This document shows, piece after piece, positions 47,327-56,683 of a stretch of 64,000 nt of DNA; position 1 is the stretch's first letter; each line of letters opens with the position of its first letter. Source of the stretch: Roseburia sp. (GTDB taxonomy: Bacteria; Bacillota; Clostridia; Lachnospirales; Lachnospiraceae); the NCBI GenBank assembly GCA_026168605.1, contig JAPFDX010000005.1, positions 58,463 to 122,462 on the forward strand. The letters are read 5' to 3'. The position numbers and the translations under genes were made by a program. Under the pieces are notes generated by a model that was given only the letters and a program-made list of their open reading frames with translations, made no database searches and was not told where the DNA came from.

Positions 47327-48622
47327 ATGCAGAAAAGAAAATTATTGGGGGCTGTACTGGCAGGCGCGCTCGCCGTATCGACGCTCGTGGGCGGATGCGG
47401 AACAACAACAGAGGGAGAGGCGCAGACGGACGCGGGAAGTGAAAGCCCGGCGCAGGGGGAGACGCAGACGCTTACCTTATGGATGCCGCCGTTTGGAACG
47501 GAGGAGTCTCTCGACAAGGAAGTATGGGGAACGATCCTTGAGCCGTTTGAGCAGGAGCACAACGTGGAGGTGTCGATCGAGATCGTCCCGTGGAGCAATT
47601 ACGAGGAGAAATATCTGACCGGAATCTCCTCGGGGCAGGGACCGGACGTCGGCTATATGTATATGGAGATGATCAACGATTATATTGAGTCGGAGTCGAT
47701 CGAGCCGTTTGACGCATATTTAACCGAGGAGGAGAAGGAAAATTTCTATTATCTCGACAAGGGCGTCATCGATGGAAAGCAGTACGCGATGCCGATCGTT
47801 GTCGGAAGTGCGCGAGTGATGTTCTACAATCAGGCGATCCTTGACGAGGCGGGCGTGACCGAGGTTCCGCAGACATGGGAGGAATTTACAGCCGCGTGTG
47901 AGAAAATAAAGGCGATCGGCAAGACACCGTTTTTGCAGCAGTGGGGAGACAAGTCAAAGGGCGCGATGAACGCGATCTTTTTCCCGTACTTATGGCAGGC
48001 GGGCGGCGAAATCTTCAATGAGGATGGAACGGGCGCAGCTTTTGACTCCGAGGCGGGCTTAAAGGCGGCAACGTTTCTGGCGGATTTAAAGCTTGAGCAG
48101 GGGATTTTGCCGGAGGAAGTGACGTCCATGTCCGAGGATCAGGTGTTTGCAGAATTTAAAAACGGAAACGCCGCATTTGTCGCAGGTCCTACCAATAAGG
48201 GGGCGGAGTTTACGGAAGCAGGCGTTGACTGGGGCTATATCACCTCGCTCTCGGATCAGAAGATGGCAACCTTCGCATCCGCAGATTCACTCGTGCTGAT
48301 CAGCGCCAGTGAAAATAAGGAGCTGGCGGCAGAACTTGTAAAATATATGTTAAGCGGTCCGTCCATGACGGAGTTCCACAAGATGGCTCCGTTCCCACCG
48401 ATCGCAAAGGACGAGGAGTACAATGACGATCCTGTTTTCAAGACGGTATATGAGGAAAATCAGGATGCGCTGGTGACACTTCCGGCAGTGAAGGGCTCGG
48501 CAGCAGTCTATGATAATCTCTACAAGAATCTCCAGCTTATGATGCTGGGCGAGTTGACGCCGGAGGAGGCTCTCAGCAATTCCGCAGAGTTTGCAAACAG
48601 TACGTTAAGCCAGAATAAGTAG
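47327..48622 (+). CDS. Sugar ABC transporter substrate-binding lipoprotein
   Basis: A 431-aa family 1 solute-binding protein. Signal peptide MQKRKLLGAVLAGALAVSTL, lipobox VGGC with Cys24, then a linker rich in Thr/Glu/Ala and the mature domain starting LTLWMPPFGTEESLDKEVW. It feeds the two permeases that follow. The RBS AAGGAGGAAG precedes the ATG. Substrate unknown; the neighbouring GH123-like protein hints at an amino sugar or complex glycan. Confidence 0.92.
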   Translation: MQKRKLLGAVLAGALAVSTLVGGCGTTTEGEAQTDAGSESPAQGETQTLTLWMPPFGTEESLDKEVWGTILEPFEQEHNVEVSIEIVPWSNYEEKYLTGISSGQGPDVGYMYMEMINDYIESESIEPFDAYLTEEEKENFYYLDKGVIDGKQYAMPIVVGSARVMFYNQAILDEAGVTEVPQTWEEFTAACEKIKAIGKTPFLQQWGDKSKGAMNAIFFPYLWQAGGEIFNEDGTGAAFDSEAGLKAATFLADLKLEQGILPEEVTSMSEDQVFAEFKNGNAAFVAGPTNKGAEFTEAGVDWGYITSLSDQKMATFASADSLVLISASENKELAAELVKYMLSGPSMTEFHKMAPFPPIAKDEEYNDDPVFKTVYEENQDALVTLPAVKGSAAVYDNLYKNLQLMMLGELTPEEALSNSAEFANSTLSQNK

Positions 48623-48636
48623 GGGAGAAGTGTGCG

Positions 48637-49536
48637 ATGAAAACACGCGAGAAACGAAAAAAGCTGTGGCAGGGGAACGGGGGATTTCTCTATGTTTTGC
48701 CAAGCCTCCTGCTCATTACGCTGTTTTACCTGATCCCGCTGGTGATGACCGGATACTTTAGCTTCACGGATTACAGTGTGCTAAAGCCTCCGACATGGAC
48801 GGGACTTGAAAATTTTAAAAAGATGCTGGGCGATCCATTTTTTCGCCCGGCGATCCGAAACACGATCATCTACACGTTTCTGACGGTTCCGCTGCAGACG
48901 GTGCTCTCACTCTGGATCGCGCACGCCATCGCATCGCGGTTTCGCGGCAGATTCGGCAGATTTCTAAAAAGCGCACTCTTTGTGCCTGTGATCTCCTCGA
49001 TGGTGCTCGTGGGAACAGTGTGGAAGTTTATGCTCGCGACAAGGGGCGGCATCATCAATAACGTGCTGGGGTGGTTCGGCATGGAGGGGTTAAACTGGCT
49101 GGGAGAATCAAACCTTGCACTGGTCAGCGTCTGCATGGTAGCGGTCTGGAAGAATGTGGGATATTTTCTGGTGATCTATTATGCGGGGATCATGGATATT
49201 CCGGTCAGCCTTTTTGAGGCGGCGGAGGTGGACGGCGCGACGGGATGGCAGAAGCTCCGCTATATTACGATCCCCTATCTGAAACCGATCACCTATCTCG
49301 TCATCACGCTCGGAACGATCTGGTCGTTCCAGGTCTTTGACCTCGTGTACACGATGACGGGAGGAGGTCCGGGAACGGCGACGGTCACGATGGTGATGTC
49401 GATCTACCAGTCGGGCTTTAAGCAGTACCAGATGGGCTATGCAAGCGCATTGTCGCTTGTGCTGTTTGTGCTCGTTGTTCTCGTATCGGGTGTGCAGAAA
49501 AGGCTGTTTGGCAGAGAGGAGGGCAGTGCAAAATGA
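48637..49536 (+). CDS. Sugar ABC transporter permease, MalF/UgpA type
   Basis: A 299-aa protein with six predicted helices and the EAA loop LFEAAEVDGATGWQKLRYITIPYL near residue 190. It forms half of the import pore. ATG 48637, with GGGGAG upstream; it overlaps the next permease by 4 bp (ATGA). Confidence 0.92.
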   Translation: MKTREKRKKLWQGNGGFLYVLPSLLLITLFYLIPLVMTGYFSFTDYSVLKPPTWTGLENFKKMLGDPFFRPAIRNTIIYTFLTVPLQTVLSLWIAHAIASRFRGRFGRFLKSALFVPVISSMVLVGTVWKFMLATRGGIINNVLGWFGMEGLNWLGESNLALVSVCMVAVWKNVGYFLVIYYAGIMDIPVSLFEAAEVDGATGWQKLRYITIPYLKPITYLVITLGTIWSFQVFDLVYTMTGGGPGTATVTMVMSIYQSGFKQYQMGYASALSLVLFVLVVLVSGVQKRLFGREEGSAK

Positions 49537-50351
49537 AATCAAAAAAAGAAAAGCTTGTCTCGTTTTTGATCGGACTGATGTTAAGCTTTTTTGCGGTGCT
49601 GGCACTGTTCCCATTCGTCTATATGTTGCTGACGTCCTTTCGTCAGACCTACTCGATGGAGCTGGATTTCAGCCTGCAGGGCTTAAGCCTTCAGAATTTC
49701 AGGACGATTTTTAAAAATTTTGAATTTGGCAAGTATTTTTTTAACAGCACGGTAGTCGTGGTGATCGCTTGTCTGTTAAACGCATTCGTCTCCTCGATGG
49801 CTGCATATGGATTTGAGAAAAAGCGGTTTCGGGGAAGCGAGGCGCTGTTTCGCGTGTACCTTGCGACGCTGATCGTGCCGTCCCAGGTCATCCTGATCCC
49901 ACTGTTTACGATCATCCAGAAGCTGCATCTGATGAACACCTACCTTGTTCTGGCGCTTCCGGTCGTAAATGCGTTCGGTGTATTTCTGGTCCGCCAGTTT
50001 ATGACGGGGATTCCGGATGAGCTTATCGAGGCGGCGCGGATTGACGGATGCCGTGAATTTAAAATTTACTATGCGATCATCCTTCCGCTGATGAAACCGG
50101 TGCTTGTCGCCCTGACGGTGTTTACCTTTATCACGACATGGAATGATTTTGTCTGGCCGCTGGTTGCGATCACGGACGGAAATAAGAGCACCCTGACGTT
50201 GGCGCTCGCATCGCTGCAGGGAAATTATGCGACGAATTACGGGCTTGTGATGGCGGGAGCAGCGCTTGTCTTTCTGCCGCCGTTTGTACTTTATATTTTC
50301 CTGCAAAAGCAGTTTGTGGAAGGAATCGCGTTGAGCGGAGTAAAGGGGTAG
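49533..50351 (+). CDS. Sugar ABC transporter permease, MalG/UgpE type
   Basis: A 272-aa protein, second half of the pore. EAA motif LIEAARIDGCREFKIYYAIILPL; C-terminal KQFVEGIALSGVKG is the usual MalG-family end. As in the first importer of this window, no ATPase is encoded nearby. The DUF4091 gene starts 7 bp later. Confidence 0.92.
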   Translation: MKSKKEKLVSFLIGLMLSFFAVLALFPFVYMLLTSFRQTYSMELDFSLQGLSLQNFRTIFKNFEFGKYFFNSTVVVVIACLLNAFVSSMAAYGFEKKRFRGSEALFRVYLATLIVPSQVILIPLFTIIQKLHLMNTYLVLALPVVNAFGVFLVRQFMTGIPDELIEAARIDGCREFKIYYAIILPLMKPVLVALTVFTFITTWNDFVWPLVAITDGNKSTLTLALASLQGNYATNYGLVMAGAALVFLPPFVLYIFLQKQFVEGIALSGVKG

Positions 50352-50357
50352 AAGGGA

Positions 50358-52046
50358 ATGGAAAAAAGAGAACAGACAAATTACAGATTTTACTTGTTGG
50401 ATTCGCTGCAAAAGGTTTTGCCAAACCGCGAGCCCGTGCAGCTTTTGGAGGCGGAAAAGCATTTTTATGCCTTAAGAGGGGAAGTGTTTTCGTTTCAGCT
50501 TGCCTACACGATGGAGTATGACGGATGCGAGATCCCCATGCAGGAGGTGGAGCTTACAATCACATCGGGGCTTTTGGAGTGTCTGCAGGTGCAGAAGGAG
50601 GAGCTGGTTCCTTCCGGGCTTCCCGCCTACCACGGACAGCTCGATGAACGGTATCTGTACCGCGACGCCTGTCTGTGTCCGGATCTGCTCGTGCCGCTGG
50701 AAGAAAACGTGATAAGACCGATCCCTTATCAGTGGAGAGCGCTGTGGTTTACCGTAGATTTGCGGGGGCAGGAGAAGGCGGGAGATTTTCCGGTCGGGAT
50801 CATCCTGAAAAAGGATGGAAAGGTGCTGTGGGAGGATACGCTCCATATCCATATACAAAAGGAGAGCCTCGCGGAACAAACACTGATCCACACAGAGTGG
50901 TTTCATGCGGACTGTCTGGCGAATTATTATCAGATTCCGGTGTTTTCCGAGCTTCACTGGAAGGCGGTCGCAAACTTTATGGAATGTGCCGCCTCACATG
51001 GGATCAATATGCTGCTGACCCCGATTTTTACTCCTCCGCTTGACACGAAGGAGGGCGGAGAGCGCACAACCGTCCAGCTCGTGGGCGTGGAGAAGGAGGG
51101 AGCGACCTATACATTTGATTTTCACCTGCTGGAACGCTGGATCGACCTATGCATCGAAAAGGGAATCAAATATATTGAGATCTCCCACCTCTTTACACAG
51201 TGGGGGGCAAAATATGCGCCCAAGGTCATAGTGTCGGAAAACGGAGTGAAAAAGAGAATGTTTGGCTGGGATACACCGGCTGTCGGCGGCGAGTACCAGA
51301 GGTTTTTAGAGCAGTTTCTTCCGGCGCTGAAAGCCTTTCTCAGAGAAAAGGGTGTATTTGAACATACATATTTTCATATTTCCGATGAACCGCACAGAGA
51401 GGAAAAGGAAACGTATGCGGCGGCAAAAAACAGTGTGAGGGAGCTGCTCGGCGACTGTAAGGTGATCGATGCGCTCAGCAGCTACGAGCTTTACGAGGAG
51501 GGGATCGTGGAGCGGCCCGTTGTCTGCAACGATGAGATCCAGACCTTTATCGACGCGGGGGTAGAGAATCTTTGGACGTATTACTGCTGCGTGCAGGGGA
51601 AGGGCGTGAGCAATCGTTTTCTCGCGATTCCGCCGGAGCGCATCCGGATTCTGGGCGTGCAGCTTTATCTGTATCAGATTGAGGGATTTCTTCACTGGGG
51701 CTTTAACTTTTACAATTCGCAGTATTCCCTGCGTCCGGTCAATCCCTATCTGATCACAGATGCGGACGGGGGATTTCCGTCGGGCGACCCGTTTGTCGTC
51801 TATCCGGCTGCGGATCATACGGCATACACTTCCGTTCGGCTGGAGATTTTTGCGGAGGCGCTGCAGGACCTTCGCGCACTGCAAAGGCTGGAGGAAAAGA
51901 CGGACCGGGCGTTTGTCACGGCGCTGATCTATGAGGGTGTGGAGGGGACGATCACCTTTATGGATTATCCGGGGGACGCCGCCTATATCCGCAGTCTGCG
52001 TGAAAAAATATACCGGGAACTGGAACAAAGAAGTGGAAAACAGTGA
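50358..52046 (+). CDS. DUF4091 protein, GH123-like glycoside hydrolase candidate
   Basis: A 562-aa cytoplasmic protein without signal peptide. An N-terminal beta domain (about 15-175) is followed by a TIM-barrel-like region (about 185-450) with HGINMLLTPIFTPPLD and FHISDEPHREEKETY; the adjacent Asp-Glu of SDEP matches the DE pair expected in GH123 enzymes (exo-beta-N-acetylgalactosaminidases). The C-terminal part (about 460-555) fits DUF4091 (GFLHWGFNFYNSQ...DGGFPSGDPFVVYP). It is the last gene of the second importer operon and probably cleaves the imported sugar. Exact substrate unknown. Confidence 0.75.
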   Translation: MEKREQTNYRFYLLDSLQKVLPNREPVQLLEAEKHFYALRGEVFSFQLAYTMEYDGCEIPMQEVELTITSGLLECLQVQKEELVPSGLPAYHGQLDERYLYRDACLCPDLLVPLEENVIRPIPYQWRALWFTVDLRGQEKAGDFPVGIILKKDGKVLWEDTLHIHIQKESLAEQTLIHTEWFHADCLANYYQIPVFSELHWKAVANFMECAASHGINMLLTPIFTPPLDTKEGGERTTVQLVGVEKEGATYTFDFHLLERWIDLCIEKGIKYIEISHLFTQWGAKYAPKVIVSENGVKKRMFGWDTPAVGGEYQRFLEQFLPALKAFLREKGVFEHTYFHISDEPHREEKETYAAAKNSVRELLGDCKVIDALSSYELYEEGIVERPVVCNDEIQTFIDAGVENLWTYYCCVQGKGVSNRFLAIPPERIRILGVQLYLYQIEGFLHWGFNFYNSQYSLRPVNPYLITDADGGFPSGDPFVVYPAADHTAYTSVRLEIFAEALQDLRALQRLEEKTDRAFVTALIYEGVEGTITFMDYPGDAAYIRSLREKIYRELEQRSGKQ

Positions 52047-52057
52047 TTTTGGGCATG

Positions 52058-52084
52058 AAAAAAGGAGCGGAAGCTCCTTTTTTC
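52058..52084. terminator. Bidirectional terminator
   Basis: AAAAAAGGAGC (52058-52068), loop GGAA, GCTCCTTTTTT (52073-52083). It ends both the sugar operon and the convergent permease gene. Confidence 0.85.
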
Positions 52085-52140
52085 TGCTTGACCTAAAATG
52101 GTTTGCAAAGTGTGAGGACTGTTGTTGCTAGGAAGGGCGT

Positions 52141-53547
52141 TTATTCCTCCTCATCCTCATAGCTCGTATCCTCATGGAGATTTGGTTTCATATCGAGCCC
52201 GCGGTTGGCGTCAACATTTAAGTCCCTGCCGAAATGGTAATCGTTGCCCGGCAGGATGGCATTTAAGAGAATACCCACGATGGCTGCGATCGCCAGTGAG
52301 GTCAGGGTGATCGGTGTGCCTGCAACCGTGAAGGTCAGTCCGTCCGCGAAGCCGAGCCCGCAGACAAAGATCACCCCGGCAATGATCAGGTTTCTGGACT
52401 TCGTGAAATCGACGTGATTTTCTACGACATTGCGGACGCCGATCGCGGAGATCATACCATAGAGCATGAAGCTGACACCGCCGATGATGGCGGAGGGCAT
52501 CGACCCGATCACGGCAGACATTTTCGGAATAAAGCTGAGCAGGATTGCGTAGCAGGCAGCGATGCGGATCACCCTCGGGTCGTGAACCTTGCTTAACTCC
52601 AGCACGCCCGTATTTTCCCCGTAAGTCGTGTTGGCGGGACCGCCGACGAGCGCCGAGAGCGAGGTGGCAAGTCCGTCGCCGACCAGCGTGCGGTGAAGTC
52701 CCGGGTCCTCGATAAAGTTTTTGCCGACCGTCGCGGAGATCGCGGACATATCGCCGATGTGCTCCATCATGGTCGCGAGCGCGATCGGAGCCATGACAAG
52801 GATCGCGGAAATATCGAATTTGCAGAGAGAAAACTCCGGGATGCCGACCCATGCGGAACTGCTGATCGCTGCGAAATCGAGGATCGCGGAGCCGTCTGCG
52901 TTTGTCATGCCAAGCGCATGGAATACGAGCGCAGCACAGTAGGAAATGATCACGCCCATCAGGATCGGGATGATCTTAAACATTCCCTTGCCCCAGATAT
53001 TGAAGATGATAATGGTTGCGAGTGCGATCAGCGCGAGCAGCCAGTTGGTGGAGGCGTTGCTGATCGCAGAGCCTGCAAGGCTTAATCCGATGCAGATGAT
53101 GATCGGACCTGTCACGACCGGGGGAAGGAAGCGCATGACCTTTTTCACACCGACCAGCTTGATGACCAGCGCAAGGATCAGATACAAAAGCCCGGCAACC
53201 ACGATGCCGCCGCAGGCGTAGGAAAGCTTGTCCGCATTGGACATCCCTGCAAACACACCCTCGTCCATATTTGCGATGGTGGCAAAGCCGCCGAGGAATG
53301 CGAAGGATGAACCGAGGAATGCGGGGATTTTAAATTTGGAACAGAGGTGGAAAAAGAGTGTTCCGAGTCCCGCGCAGATCAGGGTGACCTGGATGTGGAG
53401 CACGTCCTCTCCGAAATAGCTGTTGACAAGGATCGGCACGAGAATCGTTGCGCCGAACATGGCAAACATATGCTGTAAGCCTAAGATCAGCATTTTGGGA
53501 ACGCCGAGCTTGCGGGCGTCACGGATGATTCCGTCATTTTCATTCAT
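52141..53547 (-). CDS. NCS2-family uracil/xanthine permease
   Basis: A 468-aa nucleobase-proton symporter with about 14 helices. Family motifs visible: GLQHMFAMFGATILVP near the N terminus, the substrate-binding region AIATMMEHIGDMSAIS (UraA-type with Glu), and GGPANTTYGENTGVLELSKVHDPRV, which is the classic NCS2 signature. The NTTYGEN form favours uracil over xanthine. ATG 53547 follows AGGAGGAG. No PyrR attenuator is seen in the short leader. Confidence 0.88.
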   Translation of the reverse strand: MNENDGIIRDARKLGVPKMLILGLQHMFAMFGATILVPILVNSYFGEDVLHIQVTLICAGLGTLFFHLCSKFKIPAFLGSSFAFLGGFATIANMDEGVFAGMSNADKLSYACGGIVVAGLLYLILALVIKLVGVKKVMRFLPPVVTGPIIICIGLSLAGSAISNASTNWLLALIALATIIIFNIWGKGMFKIIPILMGVIISYCAALVFHALGMTNADGSAILDFAAISSSAWVGIPEFSLCKFDISAILVMAPIALATMMEHIGDMSAISATVGKNFIEDPGLHRTLVGDGLATSLSALVGGPANTTYGENTGVLELSKVHDPRVIRIAACYAILLSFIPKMSAVIGSMPSAIIGGVSFMLYGMISAIGVRNVVENHVDFTKSRNLIIAGVIFVCGLGFADGLTFTVAGTPITLTSLAIAAIVGILLNAILPGNDYHFGRDLNVDANRGLDMKPNLHEDTSYEDEEE

Positions 53548-53577
53548 AAAAAACTCCTCCTGTAAAATTTTATCTGG

Positions 53578-53589
53578 TACATTATAGCA
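53578..53589 (-). promoter_or_regulatory. Extended -10 promoter of the permease gene
   Basis: On the minus strand TGCTATAAT (53589-53581), about 35 bp before the start codon. The -35 region is poor. Confidence 0.45.
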
Positions 53590-53624
53590 CAGAAAACGGA
53601 AACGTGCGCGCATTTTTCCGAGTC

Positions 53625-53654
53625 TTTACAAAGTGCGTCCAAACAGAGTATACT
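53625..53654 (+). promoter_or_regulatory. Promoter of the DUF2752 gene
   Basis: TTTACA (53625-53630), 18-bp spacer, TATACT (53649-53654), about 25 bp before the start codon. Confidence 0.6.
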
Positions 53655-53679
53655 TGTAACGATTGACGGGGAGGCTGCT

Positions 53680-54114
53680 ATGCTAAAGAGAGATGAGACA
53701 AGTGAAACAGGACTTTATATTGTCGGCTGGTGCATCCTTGCGGCGCTTTTGGCGCTGGGGATTTTTGTGCGCGTCACAGGGATTGGCATATCCCGGATTT
53801 TAGGAGGATGCGCTTTCCATGAGCTGACCGGGCTCTACTGTCCGGGTTGCGGCGGAACGCGGGCGATGCGGGCGCTGTTTGCGGGCGACATCATCCGCTC
53901 ATTCTGCTACCACCCGTTCGTGCCGTTTATCGCGGTGACGGGGACGTGGTTTATGGTGAGCCAGACCGTGCAGCGGATCTCGCGCGGAAAAATCCCGATC
54001 GGGATGCACTTTCGGACAGTCTATCTGTGGATCGCACTGTGGATCATTGTTTTGAACGTGCTGGTAAAAAATCTGGCGCTGATTTTCTGGCACGTCGATC
54101 TGCTGGCGATATAA
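53680..54114 (+). CDS. DUF2752 membrane protein
   Basis: A 144-aa protein with three predicted helices and the DUF2752 motif HELTGLYCPGCGGTRAMRALFAGD (about 48-70), in which the CPGCGGTRA box is diagnostic. Its function is unknown. It is read divergently from the nucleobase permease and lies 63 bp before tex. Confidence 0.85.
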   Translation: MLKRDETSETGLYIVGWCILAALLALGIFVRVTGIGISRILGGCAFHELTGLYCPGCGGTRAMRALFAGDIIRSFCYHPFVPFIAVTGTWFMVSQTVQRISRGKIPIGMHFRTVYLWIALWIIVLNVLVKNLALIFWHVDLLAI

Positions 54115-54177
54115 AGCATACGGAATAGAAACAGAAATTGCGCGGATGGTCCGCGTGAAAAAGAAAGAGGAACAGAC

Positions 54178-56319
54178 ATGGATATTATTGCAAAGATTTC
54201 AGAGGAGCTTGGGATCAGGAAACACCAGACGGAAGCTGCCGTGAAGCTCATCGATGAGGGGAATACCATCCCTTTTATTGCGCGTTACCGGAAGGAAGCG
54301 ACCGGGGCGTTAAATGACGAGGTGCTGCGCAACCTTTTTGAACGGCTGGGTTATCTGCGCAACCTGGAGGAGCGCAAGGAGACCGTGCTTGCGGGTATTG
54401 AGGAGCAGGGCAGGCTGACAGAGGAGCTGCGCGCGCAGATCCTTGCGGCGGAGACGATGGTCGCGGTCGAGGATCTCTACCGTCCATACAGACCGAAGCG
54501 CAGAACGCGGGCGACGATCGCGAAGGAGAAAGGCTTAGAGCCGCTGGCGGGACTGATTTCCCTGCAAATGATCAAGACGCCGCTGGCAGACGAGGCAGAA
54601 AAATTTGTCGACGCAGAAAAAGGCGTTCTGACGGCGCAGGAGGCGATTGACGGGGCGAAGGATATCCTCGCGGAGAACATTTCGGACGAGGCAGACTACC
54701 GCAGCAGGATCCGTGAAATGACGATGAAAAAGGGACGGATCATCTCGACGGCAAAGGACGCGGATGCGGAGTCTGTCTACGAGATGTACTATGAATTTGA
54801 CGAACCGGTCGCAAAGCTGGCAGGCCACCGGATCCTCGCGCTAAACCGTGGGGAGAACGAGAAGTTCCTCTCCGTGAAGATCGAAGCTCCGACGGAGGAC
54901 ATCCTGCGCTACCTGAAGAGACAGGTGATCGTCCGGGAAAACGCGCAGACCTCTCCGGTTTTGGAGGACGTGGTGGAGGACGCCTACGACAGACTGATCG
55001 CCCCGGCGATCGAGCGCGAGATCCGAAGCGAGCTGACCGAGCGCGCGGAGGACGGCGCGATCAAAGTATTCGGAAAGAATCTGGAGCAGCTTCTGATGCA
55101 GCCGCCGATCGCGGGACGGGTCGTACTCGGCTGGGATCCGGCATTCCGCACGGGCTGTAAGCTTGCGGTGGTGGATGCGACCGGAAAGGTGCTTGACACG
55201 ACAGTCATTTATCCGACTCCGCCGCAGAACAAGGTCGGGGAGGCGAAGGCAGTCTTAAAAAAGATGATCTCAAAATACCACATTACGCTGATCTCACTCG
55301 GAAACGGCACGGCGTCGCGGGAATCCGAGCAGGTGATCGTGGAGCTGCTCAAAGAGCTGCCGGTGAAGGTGCAGTACATCATTGTCAATGAGGCGGGCGC
55401 GTCCGTTTATTCCGCGAGCAAGCTTGCCACGGAGGAATTTCCGAATTTTGACGTGGGGCAGCGGAGTGCGGCTTCCATGGCAAGGCGTCTGCAGGATCCG
55501 CTGGCGGAGCTGGTGAAGATCGACCCGAAATCCATCGGTGTCGGGCAGTACCAGCACGACATGAACCAGAAGAAGCTGAGCGAGGCGCTTGGCGGCGTGG
55601 TCGAGGACTGCGTGAACAAGGTCGGCGTGGACTTGAACACTGCGTCGGCGTCGCTGCTTGAGTATATTTCCGGTATCAGCAAGGCGGTGGCAAAAAATAT
55701 CGTATCCTACCGCGAGGAAAACGGACGGTTTACCTCGCGCTCCCAGCTCCTTAAGGTTGCAAAGCTTGGACCGAAGGCATATGAGCAGTGCGCGGGCTTT
55801 TTGAGGATCGCGGACGGCAAAAATCCGCTGGACGCGACGGGCGTGCATCCGGAGAGCTATGCGGCGACCGGACAGCTTCTGGAGCGTCTGGGCTATTCCC
55901 TTGCGGACGTCAGAGAGCGGCGTGCGCAGGATATTGTGAAAAAAGTTTCCGATTATAAAAAGCTTGCGGGAGAGCTTGGTGTGGGAGAGATGACGCTGCG
56001 CGATATTGTAAAGGAACTGGAAAAGCCGGCGCGTGACCCGCGTGAGGATATGCCAAAACCGATCTTAAGAAGCGACGTTCTCGAGATGAAGGACCTCGCG
56101 CCCGGCATGATCCTGAAAGGGACTGTTCGCAACGTGATCGATTTCGGCGCTTTTGTGGACATCGGCGTCCATCAGGACGGACTGGTGCACATTTCCCAGA
56201 TGTCCGACAAATTTATCAAACACCCGCTTGAAGCGGTCAGTGTCGGCGATATCGTCGAGGTGAAGGTGATGAGCGTCGATCTGAAAAAGCAGCGCATCCA
56301 GCTCACGATGAAATTGTAG
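54178..56319 (+). CDS. tex: Tex-type RNA-binding transcriptional accessory protein
   Basis: A 713-aa nucleic-acid-binding protein: N-terminal helical region (KISEELGIRKHQTEAAVKLIDEGNTIPFIARYRKE), YqgF/RNase H-like core (AGRVVLGWDPAFRTGCKLAVVD, about 320-450), helix-hairpin-helix repeats (about 490-560, DLNTASASLLEYISGISKAVAKNIV) and a C-terminal S1 domain (about 640-710, GMILKGTVRNVIDFGAFVDIGVHQDGLVH). Tex helps RNA polymerase and associated factors; it binds RNA. It is complete and strongly conserved. AAAGAGGAACAG precedes ATG 54178. Confidence 0.96.
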   Translation: MDIIAKISEELGIRKHQTEAAVKLIDEGNTIPFIARYRKEATGALNDEVLRNLFERLGYLRNLEERKETVLAGIEEQGRLTEELRAQILAAETMVAVEDLYRPYRPKRRTRATIAKEKGLEPLAGLISLQMIKTPLADEAEKFVDAEKGVLTAQEAIDGAKDILAENISDEADYRSRIREMTMKKGRIISTAKDADAESVYEMYYEFDEPVAKLAGHRILALNRGENEKFLSVKIEAPTEDILRYLKRQVIVRENAQTSPVLEDVVEDAYDRLIAPAIEREIRSELTERAEDGAIKVFGKNLEQLLMQPPIAGRVVLGWDPAFRTGCKLAVVDATGKVLDTTVIYPTPPQNKVGEAKAVLKKMISKYHITLISLGNGTASRESEQVIVELLKELPVKVQYIIVNEAGASVYSASKLATEEFPNFDVGQRSAASMARRLQDPLAELVKIDPKSIGVGQYQHDMNQKKLSEALGGVVEDCVNKVGVDLNTASASLLEYISGISKAVAKNIVSYREENGRFTSRSQLLKVAKLGPKAYEQCAGFLRIADGKNPLDATGVHPESYAATGQLLERLGYSLADVRERRAQDIVKKVSDYKKLAGELGVGEMTLRDIVKELEKPARDPREDMPKPILRSDVLEMKDLAPGMILKGTVRNVIDFGAFVDIGVHQDGLVHISQMSDKFIKHPLEAVSVGDIVEVKVMSVDLKKQRIQLTMKL

Positions 56320-56335
56320 GAAACAAATAAATTCC

Positions 56336-56364
56336 TTGCACAATCGCACGGAATGGTATAGAAT
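56336..56364 (+). promoter_or_regulatory. Promoter of the FMN riboswitch-ribU unit
   Basis: TTGCAC (56336-56341), 17-bp spacer, TAGAAT (56359-56364). The riboswitch begins about 20 nt later. Confidence 0.7.
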
Positions 56365-56384
56365 GAATATATAAAAAATAAGGA

Positions 56385-56536
56385 ATTCTTCGGGGCAGGG
56401 TGATATGAGAGATTCATAGATTCCCGACCGACGGTGATTCCGGCCGATGTGGCTGGAAAGTCCGTGAGCCGCCCGCAGTGCGGCTGATCCGGTGAGAATC
56501 CGGAACCGACAGTATAGTCTGGATGAGAGAAGAAAG
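56385..56536 (+). ncRNA. FMN riboswitch (RFN element)
   Basis: Canonical blocks are present in order: TTCTTCGGGGCAGGGTGA, CCCGACCGACGGTGATTCCGG, AGTCCGTGAGCC, the variable GATCCGGTGAGAATCCGG arm, CCGACAGTATAGTCTGGATG and the closing AGAGAAGAA. It binds FMN in the nascent transcript. The following sequence contains a hairpin ACCGG-TAGAAGT-GCCGGT and then a terminator, so FMN should switch off ribU by transcription termination. Confidence 0.97.
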
Positions 56537-56584
56537 CGTAGAGGATGTACCGGTAGAAGTGCCGGTGTCACAGTTGCGTATCAT

Positions 56585-56614
56585 GCCCCCGGAAGCAGTT
56601 TCCGGGGGCTTTTC
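56585..56614 (+). terminator. Expression-platform terminator of the FMN riboswitch
   Basis: GCCCCCGGAAA-type left arm (from 56585) pairs with TTTCCGGGGGC, followed by TTTTC. It precedes ribU by about 70 nt. Confidence 0.85.
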
Positions 56615-56683
56615 ACTTGATTAAGAAAAAGTACACATGGCTCAAAGAAAAGGATTCCGCAAAGAGAAAAGGAGATAGAGAAT

